Shown piece by piece: positions 19,301-26,179 of a stretch of DNA of 64,000 bases. The translations under genes were made by a program, and so were the position numbers. The DNA is from UBA4660 sp034408895 (GTDB lineage: Bacteria; Bacteroidota; Bacteroidia; Flavobacteriales_D; Sanyastnellaceae): positions 1 to 64,000 of the forward strand of contig JAWXCI010000034.1 of the NCBI GenBank assembly GCA_034408895.1, written 5' to 3'. How positions within the stretch are numbered: position 1 is the first letter of the stretch; each line of letters begins with the position of its first letter. Below the pieces are notes generated by a model, which did not search any database, was not told where the DNA came from, and saw only the letters and a list, made by a program, of their open reading frames with translations.

Positions 19301-19453
19301 GGTGAACCGCATGAAAAACACAAGGAACAGGTGCGTGAGTATGTGCAGTTTCTTCAAGAAATCTCTGAGCGACCTTGTGCTGGTTTTCTGGTTTACACTT
19401 ATGATGTTGGTGATCCCGAAACTACCGGAGGCCCTTTTATTGTTGATGTCTGA
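16310..19453 (+). CDS. UvrD/AddA-like helicase with C-terminal nuclease domain
   Basis: The 1047-residue superfamily 1 helicase has Walker A ASAGSGKT at 12-19, Walker B and motif II ILFDEFQDTS at about 391-400, LLVGDAKQAIYRWRNG (motif III), KVMTIHKSKGLQFPVVIYP (motif V) and DLNLMYVATTRPEKRLY (motif VI). Near the C-terminus TLRPDRIVLF and VEVIDFKTGE (about 980-1000) are the core of a PD-(D/E)xK nuclease of the RecB type. This matches AddA-like proteins that process double-strand breaks for recombination. The partner AddB is usually encoded alongside but is not in this window. An ATG at 16310 opens directly on the helicase fold. Confidence 0.9.
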   Translation: MNTEPTLKVLKASAGSGKTYALVREYLRLALGSKKTDYYRHILAITFTNAAATEMKERVLKRLSGFAGGVSHPDFDRSLFSSLVVDLKISEDELQERAALAFAHILHNYSLLGVCTIDSFTHRLIRSFARDLRLNPDFAVEINAGDFVEEVVDRCLELVGSEPQLSVYLERMVLGHFEEETSWNIRGQLAGFAKSLMQESSREPLKENEKLSLDDFSRIRKKFYSFNSIFEKKLEDRCNDALRIIDSAGLTNEDFNRGNVPNFFRKILDGKWEPPGLTISNQLSEGSFAKKSSSLESRRKLDAVFPELAKQIDEVASLLQSDERRKYELRKLILRGLYSVGLLNELQSIAQQLREEENLLLISDFQKLVSEIVVDNPAPFIYERLGERYNHILFDEFQDTSELQWANFLPLIENSLSKGKFNLLVGDAKQAIYRWRNGSVEQFINLPEIRADEARASLQPLLRASFRQEVLKENYRSATAIVEFNNTIYSTLKDGLRTFYAVYDDCFQVPQKEWQGLVRIDKSIGTRIEDRLPHTHRHILDRINDSIADGFVPGDVAILVRRKQQSTALAQFLVEQGLRVETEEGFLLRNSHAVNALLNFLRIINNPDDEASKVLLAQSLAQVFPARIHVGESLKNYASGIKKHFHFDLHSFLDEHFPESKNLLYDNRSVYDVVSKIISCLHLEVDSYVEFFLQHIHDQSTLHRKSLAQFLVWWNESSYRLFAVAASDPLAVKVMTIHKSKGLQFPVVIYPMFISKDPGTMMWVEAASVDDELKFGYVSYTPKEDTSLSPSEFEAENHRRELDDLNLMYVATTRPEKRLYIIHEKTKPEQVNELDAAMDQIFDDYNPQNESWQMGSREKNNAVSSNDRTTEFIRPSFSNRVLKVRYSALQTNNEVLIAHRHFGIVLHELIAHVKSVNHLEVVLSTISFAQHRLNEEEVGQMKSILHSIVHHQKISHWFQPGLNLKTEAELITADGRTLRPDRIVLFDNHVEVIDFKTGEPHEKHKEQVREYVQFLQEISERPCAGFLVYTYDVGDPETTGGPFIVDV

Positions 19454-19560
19454 GTGGTATTAATTCAAACGCGAAGTTTCAATCGGAACGCGCTCCCTCC
19501 TCTTGTAAAATCGTTTCAAGTGAAGACTCCATGTTAGCCTTGTTTGAGATTTTCAAAAAA

Positions 19561-19590
19561 CTTGTAACCCTTTGCTCCCTGTCTCCCGTT
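19561..19590 (+). promoter_or_regulatory. Possible orphan ECF-sigma-type promoter
   Basis: TTGTAACC at 19562-19569 and CGTTA at 19587-19591, with GTAACC to CGTT 17 bases apart, resemble -35 and -10 elements used by extracytoplasmic-function sigma factors. Downstream there is a terminator and only a gene fragment, so the gene it once served seems lost. The 387 bases from 19454 to 19840 hold this element, the terminator and one palindrome copy and no gene I can support. Confidence 0.3.
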
Positions 19591-19653
19591 AAACGCCTCT
19601 GTAAGTTCTCATGTAGAGATATTAGATAGTTTAATTGTTTTCATTTATTACCG

Positions 19654-19681
19654 AAAGGTCGCCCAGCGGGGCGGCCTTTTT
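19654..19681 (+). terminator. Rho-independent terminator
   Basis: The stem is AAGGTCGCCC (19655-19664) and GGGCGGCCTT (19669-19678) with loop AGCG, one G-T pair, and a T run at 19677-19681. It is 200 bases beyond the helicase gene and may end that transcript or be the leader terminator of the vanished gene behind the 19561 promoter. Confidence 0.75.
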
Positions 19682-19703
19682 GGTTTTGAATAATTCTCAC
19701 ATT

Positions 19704-19724
19704 GTCCCAAATAGTTATCGGGAC
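19704..19724. repeat. Dispersed CCCGATA-type palindrome, copy 4 (degenerate)
   Basis: GTCCC at 19704-19708 and GGGAC at 19720-19724 enclose an imperfect ATAGTTAT core. Outer arms match; the left inner arm has lost its CG. Confidence 0.5.
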
Positions 19725-19840
19725 GCAAAGCCTCGAGGATTGAGTGCACTTTATTTCTTTGAAATGTGAATTATGAAAGAGGTCTATTGATGGACGGATG
19801 CAGGATGCCTGTTGTGATTGCAGGGATGTTAAGGGCATGC

Positions 19841-20056
19841 AACATATATATATGTGGCAGGGTGAGTACGGTGAGCGATGGCTATGATATGAAAGTGATG
19901 CGCCTTGATGCTGATTTGAACATTGATTACAACGTGAACTTTGATGGGTATGGGGAAGATGATATGGCCAATGCGCTTGATCTTGATGAGGACAAGAATG
20001 CATACCTGACGGGGTACTACACCAACCTGAATAACAACAAAGTGTTGGTGGTGATG
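19841..20056 (+). pseudogene. Fragment of a T9SS-type repeat protein, fused out of frame to the next gene
   Basis: The frame reads NIYICGRVSTVSDGYDMKVM, then LDADLNIDYNVNFDGYG and NAYLTGYYTNLNNNKVLVVM, the strand pattern of SBBP-type repeats in secreted Bacteroidota proteins. There is no signal peptide and no C-terminus. At about 20056-20085 the similarity stops and the frame of the following propeller gene takes over. An ATG at 19766 opens a longer frame, but the residues before NIYICG look noncoding. It is probably one side of a deletion that also removed the 5' end of the next gene. Confidence 0.5.
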
Positions 20057-20106
20057 AAGCCTGCGATCCACCAACAAGCACCTGCGAAAAGCTGGAAGTT
20101 TATGAT

Positions 20107-20799
20107 ATGGAAACTGGTGAAACCACTACGCTCATTAGTTCCGGCCTATTTGGGCATGAACCGAAATGGAGCAGGAACGGGTGGATAGTTTTCATCAATG
20201 GAACCAATGTGTGGAAAATAAAACCGGATGGCAGCGAATTGACTCAATTATCCTTTACGGGTGGTTGTGGGTATGTGGAGCCAAGTTATGACGGTAATAG
20301 CTTTTACTACCGTTATCAAATCCCGGGAACGTTTCACGGGTTTATTGCAGATTTTGATGGACTAATTCAGGACACCATACCTAACATGGGTACAGCATCA
20401 TGGGGCAAAAACAATGTTTACGCTATTGCCGGGTTCAATGACATTCGGCAATATTCCGATGCCAATCCGGGATATGTTACTCTTCTTGAATGGGAGGAAG
20501 GCCCTGGTTGTCAAGTACAGGATGTGCAATGGAATAACCCTAGGCAGCTCATTTATTTTTCCAAATATCTCAACGGATTGTATCAATACGATTATTTGAA
20601 CAAAACAGTGATTCAGATAAAAGACAGTTGGACGTCCAATTGGTACCAGGCTCTTTCATGTTCAGATGATGGCACCCAAATCCTTTTCCAGAAGGTTCAA
20701 TCGAAAGTTCAAAATCAGGTGCAACTGGTAACCAAGTCTGAAATCTGGCTCATGGATGCGAATGGGTGTAATGAGAGGAGGATACTACCGGAACTGTAA
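20107..20799 (+). CDS. PD40/TolB-like propeller protein, paralog 1, missing its N-terminus
   Basis: This is the first of three tandem paralogs. It aligns with paralog 3 from the strand VYDMETGETTTLI (compare TFDMSTKETTVLV) to the end, which reads EIWLMDANGCNERRILPEL. Propeller strands include VWKIKPDGSELTQLSF, YVEPSYDGNSFYY and QVQDVQWNNP. The open frame reaches back only to 20035 and contains no signal peptide, although both sister genes begin with a lipoprotein signal and a CFNP motif. About 100 residues are therefore missing, replaced by an unrelated fragment. It could be a pseudogene or give a cytosolic remnant. The 230 residues from ATG 20107 are what can be translated. Confidence 0.65.
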   Translation: METGETTTLISSGLFGHEPKWSRNGWIVFINGTNVWKIKPDGSELTQLSFTGGCGYVEPSYDGNSFYYRYQIPGTFHGFIADFDGLIQDTIPNMGTASWGKNNVYAIAGFNDIRQYSDANPGYVTLLEWEEGPGCQVQDVQWNNPRQLIYFSKYLNGLYQYDYLNKTVIQIKDSWTSNWYQALSCSDDGTQILFQKVQSKVQNQVQLVTKSEIWLMDANGCNERRILPEL

Positions 20800-20812
20800 A
20801 GTTCATCAAACT

Positions 20813-21775
20813 ATGAAGTGGCTTCTGTCTGTCTCTATTCCTGTATTGCTTCTTGATGGCTGCCAGCATGAAAATCTGATTGCTGATGAGGGTGCAAGGG
20901 ATTGCACCCTCATAGCAGACACCTGCCGCACTTTAGTGGTTCCTAATTCTCCTATTGGCGGTTCGGCACTGGATACTGGAACTCACTACATGCGCCCATG
21001 TTTCAATCCAATGAACTCTGAAGAATTTGTTTTCATCCAACCGGGAAGTTTTTTGGATGAAATGATGGTGTACAATATGAATGATGGGGAATTCAACACT
21101 ATCGTAACAGGCTTTAACCTAACCTCACAACCCAAATGGAGCGTAAAGGGATGGATTGCATTTTGGACTCCGGATTGGAATGTCTGGATTGTAAAAAGTA
21201 ACGGTGATAGCCTTACGCAGATCACCAATGAAAATTTGGACCGTTATCCCGAATGGTCGCCCGATGGTGAATGTCTGTTCTACAAAAGAACAACTGAACC
21301 GACTGTTCAGTGTGGTTTGTTGTGGAGTATTGAAACCCATTCTATTGTTGATACTATAAGGGCTTATGGTGAAATGAACTGGAATTCGGAATACAATATT
21401 TGTAATGAAGGACATAGTAGAATAAAAGTATATAGTATGAGGATAGATGAATTACTTGGAGAAGCAACCTTCACGGGTGATGGTGGCGAAAGTCACTTAA
21501 TAGATGCGCAGTGGTTTCCTGACAACGAAAACATTGTTTGCACTTTGTGGCACAATGGAATTGTTGTGGTCAACACAACCGACTTTTCGCAAACGCGCAT
21601 TAAGGAGTCTTGTGCAAGCCGTTACTATAATGATGTATCCGTTTCTGCTTTGGGAGAAGTGCTTGTTGAAAAGGTTAGCGCACGGGCTGGTGTTGTTGAT
21701 ATACTTGAAAAACACGAAATCTGGCTAATGGATTCCAATGGTTGTAATGAGAGGAGGATACTGCCGGTGGAGTAA
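20813..21775 (+). CDS. PD40/TolB-like propeller lipoprotein, paralog 2
   Basis: The 320-residue protein starts at 20813 (MKWLLSVSIPVLLLDGCQH), giving a lipoprotein signal with Cys17; the frame is open back to 20756, but that part overlaps paralog 1. After a spacer, the motif CFNPMNSEEFVFIQPG opens the propeller. Blades follow: QPKWSVKGWIAFWTPD, VWIVKSNGDSLTQIT, YPEWSPDGECLFYKR, DAQWFPDNENIVCTLW. The last strand is EIWLMDSNGCNERRILPVE, the same terminal strand as in the sister genes. PD40 propellers, as in TolB, usually bind protein partners; the role here is unknown. It begins 13 bases after paralog 1. Confidence 0.8.
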   Translation: MKWLLSVSIPVLLLDGCQHENLIADEGARDCTLIADTCRTLVVPNSPIGGSALDTGTHYMRPCFNPMNSEEFVFIQPGSFLDEMMVYNMNDGEFNTIVTGFNLTSQPKWSVKGWIAFWTPDWNVWIVKSNGDSLTQITNENLDRYPEWSPDGECLFYKRTTEPTVQCGLLWSIETHSIVDTIRAYGEMNWNSEYNICNEGHSRIKVYSMRIDELLGEATFTGDGGESHLIDAQWFPDNENIVCTLWHNGIVVVNTTDFSQTRIKESCASRYYNDVSVSALGEVLVEKVSARAGVVDILEKHEIWLMDSNGCNERRILPVE

Positions 21776-21787
21776 ATTCATCAAACA

Positions 21788-22759
21788 ATGAAAAAGTTTT
21801 TTGCCCTCAGTTTGTTTTCTGCACTCCTGTTGCCTTCGTGCAAGAAGGCACAGGAGGCGGTTTCCGGTGAACAATTTTACTGCACCCGGATTGCGGAATG
21901 TGTATATGATACCCTTGGCCAACAGCCTATGATAGGGTGGAACTGGGATATGCAGGGGAACTGGCATTATAAAGCACCTTGTTTCAATCCGAGCAATGCA
22001 TCCCAGTTTGTTTACCTAAGGAAAGGTTTCGAAGATGGTATCGCTGTAAGTCTTCAGACATTCGATATGTCAACGAAAGAAACTACTGTTCTTGTTGAAG
22101 GCTTGCACATCATCAACCAGCCGTTATGGAGTAAAAAGGACTGGATACTTTTTACCACCTTGAGTCACCAGCTCTACAAAGTGAAGGCGAATGGGGACAG
22201 CCTTACTCAATTGACGCAGACAGGGTCTGATCAAGTGCCAAGTTGGGATCCTGATGGAGAGCGCATTGTGCGAAAACACAATGATGGATGGGGTAATAGC
22301 TGCATAATTCTGTCGGATGAAAATTTGCAGGCTATTGACACGCTTACCACAATTTGGGAGAACTGCTGGTTTACCAATGATAAAATAATTACTGCATCGG
22401 GTGGATATGTCGGAATGTTAGACATCCACACTAATCAAAAAAACACATTGCTTCAATGGCCTAATGAAGAAGGGCAGATTGTTGGAATTGCCATTGATCG
22501 CAACAGCCATAACTTCTATTACTCTTTATATCACAAAGGATTGTATGTGTACAATTTGAACAGCAAGGAAGTGATCCAGCTAAAGGACAGTTGTGAAGCT
22601 TGCTGGTATAATGCTCTTAGTTGTTCATCCCAACAAAGTATTTTGGCTGAGCGGGAAACCTGGACCCAGGTAAACTCGTGGACTCTAGATGTAACTACTG
22701 AAATCTGGTTGATGGATGCAAATGGCTGTAATGAAAGAAGGATACTGCCGGTGGAGTAA
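21788..22759 (+). CDS. PD40/TolB-like propeller lipoprotein, paralog 3
   Basis: The 323-residue protein has a lipoprotein signal MKKFFALSLFSALLLPSCKK (Cys18). The family pattern is complete: CFNPSNASQFVYLRKG, QPLWSKKDWILFTT, LYKVKANGDSLTQLTQ, VPSWDPDGERIVRKHN, GLYVYNLNSKEVIQLKDSC, and the terminal strand EIWLMDANGCNERRILPVE. It starts 12 bases after paralog 2, so the three form one transcription unit. Membrane-anchored propellers of this kind could act as a scaffold or sensor in the periplasm; no partner gene is nearby. I do not recognise the family by a specific name. Confidence 0.8.
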   Translation: MKKFFALSLFSALLLPSCKKAQEAVSGEQFYCTRIAECVYDTLGQQPMIGWNWDMQGNWHYKAPCFNPSNASQFVYLRKGFEDGIAVSLQTFDMSTKETTVLVEGLHIINQPLWSKKDWILFTTLSHQLYKVKANGDSLTQLTQTGSDQVPSWDPDGERIVRKHNDGWGNSCIILSDENLQAIDTLTTIWENCWFTNDKIITASGGYVGMLDIHTNQKNTLLQWPNEEGQIVGIAIDRNSHNFYYSLYHKGLYVYNLNSKEVIQLKDSCEACWYNALSCSSQQSILAERETWTQVNSWTLDVTTEIWLMDANGCNERRILPVE

Positions 22760-22767
22760 GATGCATT

Positions 22768-22870
22768 GATGAAATTTCATCCAATTTATTTACAACGAAA
22801 CCGAAGTATGAAATATGAAAGCGGTCTAAAACTGTTGGGCTGACCCACATCAAGTTTTAGCGTTAAAACT
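22768..22870 (+). promoter_or_regulatory. Palindrome and competing hairpins before the redoxin gene
   Basis: GATGAAATTTCATC at 22768-22781 is a perfect 14-base palindrome just after the propeller cluster. At 22826-22860 CTAAAACT pairs with AGTTTTAG, with an inner TGGG/CCCA stem. The same AGTTTTA (22853-22859) can instead pair with TAAAACT at 22864-22870. The two hairpins exclude each other. No T run follows, so a simple terminator is unlikely. Confidence 0.4.
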
Positions 22871-22948
22871 CCCTATTGACTTTCCAGTACTGGAAGTAAT
22901 GCTTCACTTTTGCCGTCCAACAAAATTCAAGTCAAACAAATTTAAATT

Positions 22949-23602
22949 ATGATGAAAAGAAAAACATTATTTGCGGGTGCCCTGGCACTGCTGGTGGTGC
23001 TTGCAGCATTCACCGCACAATCTCAAACGGCAATTGAAACTCTTGCTATAGGTGCAGCAGCTCCAAAAGCGGATGTGAAAATGCAATCCACTAAGGGCGC
23101 GGAGTTGTCGCTGAACGATGCCCGGCAGCAAAACGGATTGCTTGTGGTTTTTTCTTGCAACACGTGTCCGTTTGTGGTGGGTGATGCCGAGGGTACTACT
23201 GGCTGGGAAGGCCGCTACATGGAATTGAACCGCATGGCAGCAGGAAAAAACATGGGCATGGTGCTGGTAAATTCCAACGAAGCGAAGCGCGAAAAGGGGG
23301 ACAACCTGGAGGACATGAGAATGCGCGCAACAGAACATGGTTTCAGCCAAATGAATTATGTGCTGGACAAAAACTCGGACCTGGCTAATGCATTTGGAGC
23401 AAGAACCACCCCGCACGTTTTCCTGTTCGATAAAGACATGAAACTGGTTTACCGTGGTGCTATTGATGACAACGTGGACAATCCCAATGCTGTAAAGGCC
23501 ACCTATCTGAAAGATGCTATGGGCAATTTAGCAAGTGGCAAACCTGTGAACCCGAATGATACCAAACCTGTGGGTTGCAGTATCAAGCGAGTGGTTCAAT
23601 AA
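22949..23602 (+). CDS. Exported thioredoxin-fold redoxin (AhpC/TSA-like)
   Basis: The 217-residue protein has a signal peptide (MKRKTLFAGALALLVVLAAF, cleavage near AQSQ). The fold starts AIGAAAPKADVKM and has the active-site segment VVFSCNTCPFVVG with Cys70-x2-Cys73, then the cis-Pro loop ARTTPHVFLFD and YRGAIDDN. Periplasmic proteins of this family are related to thioredoxins and peroxiredoxins; a thiol-disulfide exchange role is likely but the partner is unknown. The C-terminal KPVGCSIKR with its extra Cys is common in the family. It stands alone after the propeller cluster. Confidence 0.85.
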   Translation: MMKRKTLFAGALALLVVLAAFTAQSQTAIETLAIGAAAPKADVKMQSTKGAELSLNDARQQNGLLVVFSCNTCPFVVGDAEGTTGWEGRYMELNRMAAGKNMGMVLVNSNEAKREKGDNLEDMRMRATEHGFSQMNYVLDKNSDLANAFGARTTPHVFLFDKDMKLVYRGAIDDNVDNPNAVKATYLKDAMGNLASGKPVNPNDTKPVGCSIKRVVQ

Positions 23603-23645
23603 AAAGGAAATTGATTCGATTCTAAAGGCTGGACGGGATAACTGT

Positions 23646-24086
23646 TCAGCCTTTTTCTTTTTTGCGACTTTCGTTTCCGGCCCACATAAAAATTCCAGGA
23701 TTGTTTTGAAAGCGGGAAATGTCTTTTGAAAATAGGAGGAAGCCCAGGTCAATTACCCACAAAGCCATTCCTCCGCCAAGGGTTAGCGTGTAGAAAACAG
23801 GTACTTTAACATCGGTGCCCAGGTAGATGCGGTGCATTCCAAATACACCAAGGGTTACGTTAAGCACGATGGCAACGAGCCGGGGATTTTCAGTAGCTGT
23901 AGAATCCGCATCCTCTTTGAGATCGCCTTTCCACACGAAGGAATTTTCATCCACCTGGGCGAAAAATATTTTTCCTACTTTGCTATCGGGCTTTACGCGA
24001 TCCCGAAAGCGATCGGGAGTTTTTTGGGCTGATAGCGTGGGCGAAAAAACCAAGAGTATAATAGCAATCAGTAAGCTGCGCATCAT
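23646..24086 (-). CDS. TM2-domain membrane protein
   Basis: The 146-residue protein uses ATG 24086 or 24083 (MRSLLIAIILLVFSPTLSAQ), giving a signal peptide; the frame is open to 24206 but crosses the queA terminator. The C-terminal half is a TM2 domain: two helices around LNVTLGVFGMHRIYLGT and GGGMALWVIDLGFLLFSKD, with the FGMHRIYLG core and the aspartate in the second helix. Function of bacterial TM2 proteins is unclear. Just after the signal peptide, the stretch TPDRFRDRVKPDS is encoded by a palindromic repeat of the CCCGA family. Confidence 0.8.
   Translation of the reverse strand: MMRSLLIAIILLVFSPTLSAQKTPDRFRDRVKPDSKVGKIFFAQVDENSFVWKGDLKEDADSTATENPRLVAIVLNVTLGVFGMHRIYLGTDVKVPVFYTLTLGGGMALWVIDLGFLLFSKDISRFQNNPGIFMWAGNESRKKEKG
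24001..24018. repeat. CCCGA-type palindrome inside a coding region, copy 5
   Basis: TCCCGA (24001-24006) and TCGGGA (24013-24018) enclose AAGCGA. It lies in frame in the TM2 protein just behind its signal peptide and encodes part of PDRFRD. A further GCTATCGGG lies 13 bases away. Confidence 0.5.
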
Positions 24087-24108
24087 GCCGCGAAAGTGCA
24101 GCTTTTCT

Positions 24109-24145
24109 GCAAAAACAAAAAACCCTTTCCGCAGGGAAGGTTTTT
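24109..24145 (-). terminator. Rho-independent terminator after queA
   Basis: On the plus strand AACC (24121-24124) plus TTTCC (24126-24130) pair with GGGAA plus GGTT (24134-24142). Read on the minus strand, the stem is followed by TTTTTTGTTTTTG, so transcription of queA should stop here, 23 bases before the TM2 gene. Confidence 0.7.
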
Positions 24146-24180
24146 CAAATTTTCTACCAAACGTAATTTGACTTAAGCTA

Positions 24181-25245
24181 TCAGATGATGAGCATGGCAT
24201 CGCCATAGGCCCAGAAACGGTATTTCTCTTTGATGGCGATTTGATAGGCCTCCATTATCAGCTCATGTCCACCAAAGGCAGCGGTCATCATCAACAATAC
24301 GCTTTCCGGGTTGTGGAAATTGGTGAGCAGCGAATCGGCAATGCTGAATTCGTAAGGCGGATAAATGAATTTGCTCGTCCAACCGTCAATGGGTTTCAGC
24401 ATTTTGCCGGTGCTCATGCTGGATTCCATGGCGCGAAGGACTGTTGTCCCTATAGCACATATCCTGCGGCCGTAGGTTCTGGCTTCGTTCACCAGGTCCG
24501 CAGTGGCGGCAGAGATGATTACCTGTTCGCTGTCCATTTTGTGTTTGGTAAGGTCTTCCACTTCCACAGTGCGGTATGTGCCCAGGCCTATGTGCTGGGT
24601 AAGTTCGCCAAACACCACTCCGCGCAGTTCAAGCCTTTTTATCATTTCGCGGCTGAAGTGCAGCCCGGCAGTGGGCGCGGCCACTGCTCCTTCGTGTTTG
24701 GCAAAAATGGTTTGGTAACGAAATTCGTCTTCCGGTTCCACTTTGCGCTTTATGTATTTGGGGAGTGGTGTTTCTCCAAGCTGATACACAATTTTCTTGA
24801 ACTCCTCGTGGGTGCCATCATAAAGAAAACGCAGGGTACGGCCGCGGGAGGTAGTGTTGTCTATTACTTCAGCAATGAGTTCATCACCTGTTTCACCGAA
24901 ATAAAGTTTGTTGCCTATCCTGATTTTGCGGGCAGGATCTACCACGGTGTCCCATAGCAGTGTTTCCGCATTGAGTTCGCGCAGCATAAACACTTCTATC
25001 ATGGAGCCTGTTCTTTCCTTGTTGGCGTAGAGTCGGGCCGGAAATACGCGAGTGTCATTGGCAATCATTATATCGCCTTCATCAAAATAGCGGGCAATGT
25101 CCTTGAACATTTTGTGCTCCACCTTACCGGATTTGCGATGGATAACCATCATGCGCGATTCATCGCGGTATTTGGCGGGGTATTGTGCAATAAGTTCGGG
25201 AGGTAGCTTGTACCTGAACTGGCCGAGTTTCAATTGTGATATCAT
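24181..25245 (-). CDS. queA: tRNA preQ1(34) S-adenosylmethionine ribosyltransferase-isomerase QueA
   Basis: The 354-residue enzyme transfers and isomerises the ribosyl part of SAM onto preQ1 at tRNA position 34, giving epoxyqueuosine. Family motifs are present throughout: YKLPPELIAQYPAKYRDESR at the N-terminus, IMIANDTRVFPARL, EGAVAAPTAGLHFS (hallmark), and LLTNFHNPESVLLMMTAAF near the end. Length is normal. It is followed by a strong terminator and preceded by a TACATTCG -7 box at 25307-25314. Confidence 0.96.
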   Translation of the reverse strand: MISQLKLGQFRYKLPPELIAQYPAKYRDESRMMVIHRKSGKVEHKMFKDIARYFDEGDIMIANDTRVFPARLYANKERTGSMIEVFMLRELNAETLLWDTVVDPARKIRIGNKLYFGETGDELIAEVIDNTTSRGRTLRFLYDGTHEEFKKIVYQLGETPLPKYIKRKVEPEDEFRYQTIFAKHEGAVAAPTAGLHFSREMIKRLELRGVVFGELTQHIGLGTYRTVEVEDLTKHKMDSEQVIISAATADLVNEARTYGRRICAIGTTVLRAMESSMSTGKMLKPIDGWTSKFIYPPYEFSIADSLLTNFHNPESVLLMMTAAFGGHELIMEAYQIAIKEKYRFWAYGDAMLII

Positions 25246-25306
25246 GGGTGTTTTATTATGCCGAGCGCCCTCGGGATGGGGGATTTATTTACTTTTTGAG
25301 CGGGCG

Positions 25307-25314
25307 CGAATGTA
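25307..25314 (-). promoter_or_regulatory. -7 promoter box of queA
   Basis: On the minus strand TACATTCG is followed by GCGCCCG, identical to the region before atpD (52427-52434). The predicted leader is about 55 bases. Confidence 0.5.
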
Positions 25315-25353
25315 AACTTTCGTTATGCCTTTGTAAAGAGAAAGTTCTGGATA

Positions 25354-26115
25354 TCAACTAGGGTAAGCGTTTGATAAGGGTCTTGCGATAGAAATTTCTT
25401 TCAGCCTCTTCATTATATCCTCCGGCAAGTTTGCATCATCTACCCCGAAAGGGGCGCTCTTTGTTCGCCTTAAAGCACTGAGGTAACTGCCGCTTCCCAG
25501 TTTTTGCCCAAGGTCGTTCGCTATGGAGCGGATGTAAGTTCCTTTGGAGCAGCGAATGCGGAAATCCACATGTGGCACTTGGAATCGGACAATGGTAAAT
25601 TCATTTATGGTAACCTGGACGGGGCGCATCTCCATTTCTTCTCCTGCCCGGGCCGCCAGGTATGCGCGTTTGCCATTCACTTGTTTTGCGCTATAAATGG
25701 GCGGACGTTGCCAGTGTTCGCCAAGAAACACCTGACTTATTTCCTGAAGCATCTCCAAGGTAATGTGCCCGGTGGCGAAGTTTCCCTGTGGTGCGGTTTC
25801 CAAGTCGAAACTGGGGGTGGTTTGGCCTAGATAAATGGTGCCGGTGTATTCTTTTTCACCGCCCTGAAATTGCCCAATGCTCTTGGTGGCTTTGCCGGTG
25901 CACACCACCAGCAGGCCGGTGGCAAGGGGATCGAGTGTGCCGGCATGGCCTATTTTTAATTTCGGCAATTGCAGCTCGTGCCGGGCAAAATATTTCAGCT
26001 TATTCACTACATCGAACGAGGTCCATCCCAGAGGTTTATCCACAAGAAGGACTGCGCCAAGGAGAATATCATCCAGCGAAAAATCAGGGTCAGAAAAATG
26101 TTTGATGGGTGGCAT
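25354..26115 (-). CDS. truB: tRNA pseudouridine(55) synthase TruB
   Basis: The 253-residue enzyme makes pseudouridine 55 in the T-loop of tRNAs. LLVDKPLGWTSFDVVNKL starts the catalytic domain, and GHAGTLDPLATG carries the catalytic Asp62. YSAKQVNGKRAY and RCSKGTYIRSIANDLG are later family motifs. I chose the ATG at 26115 (MPPIKHFSDPDF). Earlier ATGs at 26142 and 26148 are possible, while the longest frame (26211) overlaps the upstream gene. It is probably cotranscribed with the acyltransferase-like gene upstream. Confidence 0.95.
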   Translation of the reverse strand: MPPIKHFSDPDFSLDDILLGAVLLVDKPLGWTSFDVVNKLKYFARHELQLPKLKIGHAGTLDPLATGLLVVCTGKATKSIGQFQGGEKEYTGTIYLGQTTPSFDLETAPQGNFATGHITLEMLQEISQVFLGEHWQRPPIYSAKQVNGKRAYLAARAGEEMEMRPVQVTINEFTIVRFQVPHVDFRIRCSKGTYIRSIANDLGQKLGSGSYLSALRRTKSAPFGVDDANLPEDIMKRLKEISIARPLSNAYPS

Positions 26116-26179
26116 TATTGATTGCTGCAAACTTATTGGCATGACCATCTTTGAATCTGCCACACTTGTGCAGTACAAA

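Noticed and set aside
24241..24957. 238-residue plus-strand frame
   Set aside because: Antisense to queA, whose motifs are all intact on the minus strand.
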